This document shows positions 8,474 through 11,714 of a stretch of DNA of 11,714 nucleotides, in pieces. Position numbers and translations under genes: made by a program. Origin of the DNA: ZCTH02-B3 sp036563895 (GTDB lineage: Bacteria; Bacillota; Bacilli; Paenibacillales; Paenibacillaceae); NCBI GenBank assembly GCA_036563895.1, contig DATCLN010000045.1, positions 1-11,714 of the forward strand, written 5' to 3'. Every line of letters begins with the position of its first letter. Position 1 is the first letter of the stretch. The notes below the pieces were generated by a model. The model did no database searches. It had not been told where the DNA came from and was given only the letters and a program-made list of their open reading frames with translations.

Positions 8474-8581
8474 TTGCAAGTTGGATTGCGAACCACCGGG
8501 ATCGCGATTTGCCCGGATCGCGGATTGCCTTGGTTGCAAACTGGCGTGATCGCGAATTACCGGGATTGCGTCTTTGCCGAT
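8474..8581. repeat. Degenerate 16-bp tandem repeat array overlapping the pxpA 3' end
   Basis: Units read on the plus strand: a 12-base partial (8474-8485), then TTGCGAACCACCGGGA (8486-8501), TCGCGATTTGCCCGGA (8502-8517), TCGCGGATTGCCTTGG (8518-8533), TTGCAAACTGGCGTGA (8534-8549), TCGCGAATTACCGGGA (8550-8565), and a decayed TTGCGTCTTTGCCGAT (8566-8581). The approximate consensus is TYGCGAATTGCCGGGA. The pxpA stop codon (8557-8559) lies inside the array, so the last residues of PxpA (TQSR) are encoded by repeat sequence. No spacers are present, so it is not a CRISPR array. Confidence 0.7.
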
Positions 8582-9357
8582 GCGGGAGCAACGATGCGGA
8601 ACCCCGCGGCCTCGAGGCCGCTTCGCAGCGACGCCGCCAGCTTCGCCGCCTGCGGCCGGTCGCCGTGGACGCAGATCGTTTCCGCGCGGAGGGCGATTTC
8701 CCCGCCATCCACGGTGCGGATGGTCCCGCGTCCCGCCAGGGCCAGCGCCTGACGCAGCGCTTCTTCTTCCTCCCCGATTTCCGCTCCGGGCGTCCCGCGC
8801 GGCGCCAATTCGCCGCCGGCCGTGTAGCCCCTGTCGGCAAAGCCCTCGACGACCACGCGCAATCCGATGGCGCGCCCGGCCCGTTCCAGCTCGGAGCGCG
8901 GCGGCGCGAACAGCAGGAGGCCGGGGTCCAGGCGGTAAACCGCCCGCGCCACGGCCGCCGCGATGTCCGGTCTTCTCGCGGCCATGTGGTAAAGGGCACC
9001 GTGCGGCTTGACATGGGCCAGACGTCCGCCGGACGCGGCGGTGAACGCCAGAAGGGCTCCGGCCTGATACAGCACGAAATCTTCCACTTCCTGCGGCGAC
9101 ACCGCCATTTCCCGGCGGCCGAATCCCAGCCGGTCCGGCAGGCCGGGGTGGACGCCGATCGCCACGCCGCGCTTCAGGCACGCTTCCACCGTCCGCCGCA
9201 TGACGTGCGGGTCGCCGGCATGAAATCCGCAGGCGATGTTGGCGGAGCTGACGACCGCGAGCAGCGCCTCGTCGTCGCCCGCGCTCCAATGTCCGTAGCC
9301 TTCGCCCAAATCGCCGTTCAAATCGATGGTTTCCCCGATGTCCCTATCCGCTTCCAC
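8557..9357 (-). CDS. pxpA: PxpA, 5-oxoprolinase subunit A (LamB/YcsF family)
   Basis: The product is 266 residues from GTG 9357. PxpA works with PxpB and PxpC to hydrolyse 5-oxoproline to glutamate at the cost of ATP. The family signatures appear in order: IDLNGDLGEGYG, SSANIACGFHAGDPHVM, IGVHPGLPDRLGFGRR, HVKPHGALYH, GFADRGYTAGGELAPRG and ICVHGDRPQA. The frame stays open to ATG 9483 (308 residues), but the added 42 residues have AT-rich codons (AAA, AGA, AAT, TAT) unlike the rest, no good ribosome binding site, and are absent from E. coli PxpA, which starts directly with MKIDLNADLGEG. GTG 9357 has GGAGG 11 bases upstream. The ATG at 9405 lacks a site. The TAA lies within the 16-bp repeat array. 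It follows the pxpBC fusion. Confidence 0.9.
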   Translation of the reverse strand: MEADRDIGETIDLNGDLGEGYGHWSAGDDEALLAVVSSANIACGFHAGDPHVMRRTVEACLKRGVAIGVHPGLPDRLGFGRREMAVSPQEVEDFVLYQAGALLAFTAASGGRLAHVKPHGALYHMAARRPDIAAAVARAVYRLDPGLLLFAPPRSELERAGRAIGLRVVVEGFADRGYTAGGELAPRGTPGAEIGEEEEALRQALALAGRGTIRTVDGGEIALRAETICVHGDRPQAAKLAASLRSGLEAAGFRIVAPASAKTQSR

Positions 9358-9522
9358 GTTGTGTTTTTCCTCCGCCCTCCCCGCCTTGGCTTGCGCTTTC
9401 TCCATTTTGTTTTCGGCACGAAACGACAATTCCCTTTTTCTTGGGCCATATTTTTGAGGATTTCTCATTTCTTTATGATCCATTGTGATCTTATCATGTT
9501 TCCTTATGAGCTTTTTCCGCGG
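9358..9522. other. AT-rich spacer between pxpBC and pxpA, or an N-terminal extension of PxpA
   Basis: About 165 bp, markedly richer in A and T than the flanking genes. If translation began at ATG 9483 it would encode a lysine/arginine-rich tail. I read it as mostly non-coding leader. No convincing promoter was found on the minus strand. Confidence 0.4.
9369..9373 (-). promoter_or_regulatory. Ribosome binding site supporting the pxpA GTG start
   Basis: GGAGG on the minus strand, 11 bases before GTG 9357. The spacing is a little long, but none of the upstream ATG candidates has a comparable site. Confidence 0.5.
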
Positions 9523-11343
9523 TCACGGGCGGTACCAGCGCAGCCGGATGCCCGCTTCCGCCAGGCGCAGCTCGCGTTCCCGCATGGCCAGCAGGCGCAG
9601 CGCTTCGGTTTCGGCCGTCTGGCGGAACACGACGCGGTCGCCGGGACGAAGCTGGGCCAGTTTCCACCAATCCGCGCGGATGACATGGGCGATGATCGGG
9701 TATCCGCCCGTCGGCTGGCAGTCCCTTCCCAGCACGATGGGCCGCCCTCCCGCCGGCACCTGGACCGCGCCGGGCACGACGCCGTGGGACACCGTCTCGG
9801 CCGTGTCGGCCCGCCTGAGCTCCGGTCCTTCTTCAAGACGGACGCCCATGCGATCGGATTGCGGCGACACCGCGTATTCGGCTTCCGCAAACGCGCGCCG
9901 CGCCCCCTCGGAAAACCGCTCCCAGGAACGTCCGGGCAGAAAGCGCAGTTCCACCGGCCGACCGTCCCAGAACCACGCGTCGTGCGCCACGAAGGCAACT
10001 TCCCGGGGGATTTCCGGCCGGCCGGCCTCCGCGGCGCTCTTCTCCTCTTCCAGCTTCCGAAGCAGCCGGAGGGCGTCCGGCGACGGATTCCCCGCCGGAA
10101 GCCGGTCCCCTTTCCGCAAAGCGCGGCCGTCCAGTCCGCCGATGCCGGCGCGCAAGTCGGTGCTGCGGCTGCCCAGCACGGGCGGGACGTCGAAACCGCC
10201 GGCCACCGCCAGGTAGGCGCGGCAGCCCCGTTTCGGCCGGCCGAACGACAGCACCGTGCCGGCAGGCAGCCGCACCGGGCAGCCGCAAGGGATCGGCCGG
10301 CCGTCCGCGAACATTTCAAAATCGGCGCCGAACAGAGCGACAAGAACTTCGCGTTCCGCCCGGTATGCGCCGCCGCGCAGCGTCAGTTCCAGCACGGCGG
10401 CGTCCGGCGGATTGCCGACCAGGGCGTTGGCGATGCGCATCGCTTCCCGGTCGGCGGCGCCTCCCGCGGACACGCCAAACGCCTGCCAGCCCGGGCGGCC
10501 GAGATCCTGGACGGTGGAAAGCAGCCCCGGGTCCAGGACGGTCAGCGCCGCCTCGCGCTCCCGCGCCGAATCCCGCGCGGAATCCGGTCCCGCGGCCGCC
10601 GGAACGCCTCCGCCCCCGGCAAAAAGTTTCCGGGCCTCTTCGCGGTCCACGGGTTCAAACACCACTTTGTCGCCGGGACGCAGCGGGAACGGGTCGTCCG
10701 CATGCGGACGAAAAAGCGGAAACGGCGTGCGTCCGATCAGCGTCCAGCCGCCCGGCGAATCCACCGGGTAAATGCCGGTCTGCCGGCCGGCGATGCCCAC
10801 CGAGCCCGCGGGAACCCGAAGGCGGGGGACGTCGCGGCGCGGCTGGGCCAGCTCTTCCGGCAGCCCGGCCAGATAAGGAAAGCCCGGCGCGAATCCGATC
10901 GCCGCCACTTCGTAGACGGCGGACGCGTGCCGCGCCGCAAACTCCCCGGGCGAAAGACCGCTTCTTGCGGCCGCCTCTTCCAGGTCCGGCCCTTCCGGCC
11001 CGCCGTACACGACGGGAATGCGCACCGTCCGCGCCTCCCGCCGCCCGGGCCGCCAGTCCCTCAACAGCTCCAGAGCGCTTGCGGCCATGACCGAAGGAGG
11101 CACCGTCGCCGCGGGGTCCGCCTGCAAGGCAATGCTGTCGTATGCGGGAACCGCCTCCGCGAGCCAAGGGAGGCCGCCAAGGCGCAGCCGTTCGGCGGCT
11201 TCCGCCATATCGCCCGGCCGCACGGGGCCCAGGCGGCGCAGCAGCACCGCCCCGTCGCCCAGCGGCTCCGCGGCCCATTGCGGCCGTCCGTCCGCGCCGC
11301 CTTTTCCGGGTCCCGCCCCGGGTCCGACGCCGTCACGTTTCAT
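9523..11343 (-). CDS. PxpB-PxpC (KipI-KipA) fusion, 5-oxoprolinase/urea amidolyase-type protein
   Basis: One 606-residue chain joins two subunits that are separate genes in E. coli and B. subtilis. Residues about 22-240 are PxpB/KipI (allophanate hydrolase subunit 1 fold), with AIGFAPGFPYLAGLP and VPAGSVGIAGRQTGIYP then SPGGWTLIGRTP. A Gly/Ala/Glu-rich linker spans about 241-266. Residues about 267-606 are PxpC/KipA (subunit 2 fold), with VLDPGLLSTVQDLGRPGW, GVSAGGAADREAMRIAN, LGSRSTDLRAGIGGLDGR and QPTGGYPIIAHV. With PxpA just downstream, ATP-dependent 5-oxoproline hydrolysis is the likely role. B. subtilis KipI also inhibits the sporulation kinase KinA, but nothing here shows that function. 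ATG 11343 is preferred: GAGG (11354-11357) is 10 bases away, against only 4 for the GTG at 11349. No frameshift explains the fusion, since the linker is continuous. Confidence 0.93.
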   Translation of the reverse strand: MKRDGVGPGAGPGKGGADGRPQWAAEPLGDGAVLLRRLGPVRPGDMAEAAERLRLGGLPWLAEAVPAYDSIALQADPAATVPPSVMAASALELLRDWRPGRREARTVRIPVVYGGPEGPDLEEAAARSGLSPGEFAARHASAVYEVAAIGFAPGFPYLAGLPEELAQPRRDVPRLRVPAGSVGIAGRQTGIYPVDSPGGWTLIGRTPFPLFRPHADDPFPLRPGDKVVFEPVDREEARKLFAGGGGVPAAAGPDSARDSAREREAALTVLDPGLLSTVQDLGRPGWQAFGVSAGGAADREAMRIANALVGNPPDAAVLELTLRGGAYRAEREVLVALFGADFEMFADGRPIPCGCPVRLPAGTVLSFGRPKRGCRAYLAVAGGFDVPPVLGSRSTDLRAGIGGLDGRALRKGDRLPAGNPSPDALRLLRKLEEEKSAAEAGRPEIPREVAFVAHDAWFWDGRPVELRFLPGRSWERFSEGARRAFAEAEYAVSPQSDRMGVRLEEGPELRRADTAETVSHGVVPGAVQVPAGGRPIVLGRDCQPTGGYPIIAHVIRADWWKLAQLRPGDRVVFRQTAETEALRLLAMRERELRLAEAGIRLRWYRP

Positions 11344-11345
11344 TC

Positions 11346-11480
11346 TCACATTTCCTCATTCCGCAACCTTGCAAATTTTTTCTTTTCCACAAAATAGCGC
11401 AAACGGGCGTTCTTGTCGATATACAGGAGTTCATCGCACTGCAGGGCGGGGAAGGAAGACGGCGGAAAAAAGGCGGCGGA
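11346..11480 (-). pseudogene. 3' fragment of an unidentified gene, probably split by the group II intron
   Basis: From the predicted intron end at 11480 the minus strand is open for 44 codons to TGA 11348-11346. The last 30 or so residues (CDELLYIDKNARLRYFVEKK and on to ARLRNEEM) look like a genuine charged protein tail. The stop lies 2 bp before pxpBC ATG 11343, and the final codons carry its ribosome binding site, the arrangement of a coupled operon gene. I do not recognise the family. The first 14 codons (Ser/Ala/Phe/Pro) are less protein-like. It could be a chance ORF, and no start codon precedes it outside the intron. Confidence 0.4.
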
Positions 11481-11483
11481 ATC

Positions 11484-11516
11484 GAGTAGAAGGGGGCGGC
11501 TAGCCCCCGTCCTCTC
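11484..11516 (-). ncRNA. Group II intron domain VI with branch-point adenosine
   Basis: GAG (11516-11514) pairs with CTC (11486-11484), and GGGGGC (11508-11503) pairs with GCCCCC (11497-11492) around loop TAGCC. The intervening AGGA/TTCT pairs around an unpaired A at 11487, seven nucleotides from the predicted 3' end at 11481. That is the usual place for the lariat branch point. Confidence 0.75.
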
Positions 11517-11518
11517 AC

Positions 11519-11550
11519 ACCACCTGGCATGCGGGTCCGCACCAGGCGGT
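11519..11550 (-). ncRNA. Group II intron domain V (catalytic core)
   Basis: On the minus strand ACCGCCTGG pairs completely with CCAGGTGGT (9 bp). It is followed on the 3' side by the diagnostic 2-nt bulge (TG) and a 4-bp upper stem TGCG/CGCA closed by a GACC loop. The central G-U wobble falls in a CGC catalytic triad, as in many bacterial introns. The loop is not GNRA. Confidence 0.8.
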
Positions 11551-11559
11551 TCCGAAGAG

Positions 11560-11714
11560 TTAACGAAACGCCAAGCAACATTCAAGCATGCTGACCAGCC
11601 CTTGCGCCTGAAAATATCGGGTGTCAAGGGCGTTGTTCAGGTTGCGGGACATCTCCCATGGCCCCCGGCGTGAGTTCGCCATCATATGGACGAAGTGTTC
11701 CGGTACCCCCAGCG
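11560..11714 (-). CDS. Group II intron reverse transcriptase/maturase, C-terminal fragment (5' end outside window)
   Basis: Fifty complete codons are visible, from the codon at 11712-11710 to TAA 11562-11560. The sequence PEHFVHMMANSRRGPWEMSR, followed by a short helix and YFQAQGLVSM, matches the conserved C-terminal pattern of bacterial group II intron proteins (R-K/R-G-P-W-x-M/L-S, ten or so residues, Y-F-x-x-x-G-L-V-S). That protein reverse-transcribes the intron during retrohoming and helps it splice. The tail after this motif is short. The gene stops 10 bp before domain V, as expected for an ORF carried in domain IV. The polymerase domain lies outside the window, so integrity cannot be judged. 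Confidence 0.82.
   Translation of the reverse strand, partial: LGVPEHFVHMMANSRRGPWEMSRNLNNALDTRYFQAQGLVSMLECCLAFR

Larger units (their letters stand above)
11481..11714 (-). mobile_element. Group II intron, 3' portion (5' part outside window)
   Basis: Read on the minus strand, the segment contains the C-terminus of an intron-encoded reverse transcriptase, then a canonical domain V, then a domain VI stem with a bulged adenosine, ending CTCGAT at 11481. Group II introns are self-splicing ribozymes that retrohome using their encoded protein. The downstream exon would begin at 11480. The subclass cannot be set from this piece. Confidence 0.85.

Noticed and set aside
8474..8581. CRISPR-like array
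   Set aside because: Units are 16 bp, contiguous and degenerate, with no unique spacers and no cas genes.
7420..11397. A 1325-codon plus-strand open frame across the pxp genes and part of the GGDEF-EAL gene
   Set aside because: It is antisense to several well-supported genes, has biased composition rich in Arg, His and Pro, and no recognisable domain. Long antisense frames are usual in GC-rich genes.
11333..11581. An 82-codon minus-strand ORF overlapping the pxpBC start in another frame
   Set aside because: It runs out of the intron domain V/VI region, has no ribosome binding site and overlaps the well-supported pxpBC N-terminus. The alternative frame ending at 11346 is more protein-like.

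Overview
The window is a high-GC chromosomal segment of a Bacillota bacterium, most likely Paenibacillaceae-like (Paenibacillus, Cohnella or Thermobacillus type; genus is a guess). The clues are the Gram-positive SUF gene order sufC-sufD-sufS-sufU-sufB, which uses SufU and has no SufA or SufE, strong AGGAGG-type ribosome binding sites, and a 5-oxoprolinase (pxp/kip) locus. Every main gene from 689 to 11343 is on the minus strand, so transcription runs right to left. The long plus-strand ORFs are codon-bias shadows.

Left edge (1-688): the C-terminal catalytic part of a tyrosine recombinase reads rightward and stops 64 bp before the convergent end of sufB. An 11-bp direct repeat lies in the gap. 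This looks like the end of an integrated element whose attachment site is at or beside the sufB 3' end.

689-6052: a complete suf operon for Fe-S cluster assembly. SufS removes sulfur from cysteine, SufU accepts it, and the SufB-SufC-SufD scaffold ATPase builds the cluster. The leader holds a good sigma-A-type promoter (TTGAAT, 17 bp, TAAAAT) whose -10 is covered by a PerR/Fur-like dyad. It is followed almost at once by a strong terminator-shaped hairpin ahead of sufC, so metal or peroxide control plus attenuation is the natural hypothesis.

6175-8283: a membrane-bound MASE3-type GGDEF-EAL protein for cyclic-di-GMP turnover, with no visible functional link to its neighbours. 8284-8581: an AT-richer spacer that grades into a degenerate 16-bp tandem repeat array. 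The array runs over the stop codon of the next gene.

8557-11343: a two-gene 5-oxoprolinase locus, a PxpB-PxpC (KipI-KipA) fusion followed by PxpA (LamB/YcsF). Together they should hydrolyse 5-oxoproline to glutamate using ATP.

Right edge (11346-11714): the 3' end of a group II intron on the minus strand, with the reverse transcriptase/maturase C-terminus, a well-formed domain V and a domain VI with a bulged branch-point A. It abuts an open frame of 44 codons that ends just before pxpBC, so the intron may have split the gene that preceded pxpBC. I found no CRISPR array, tRNA, rRNA or recognisable defence system. The most interesting signals are the suf leader, the group II intron junction, the 16-bp repeats and the integrase/sufB boundary.
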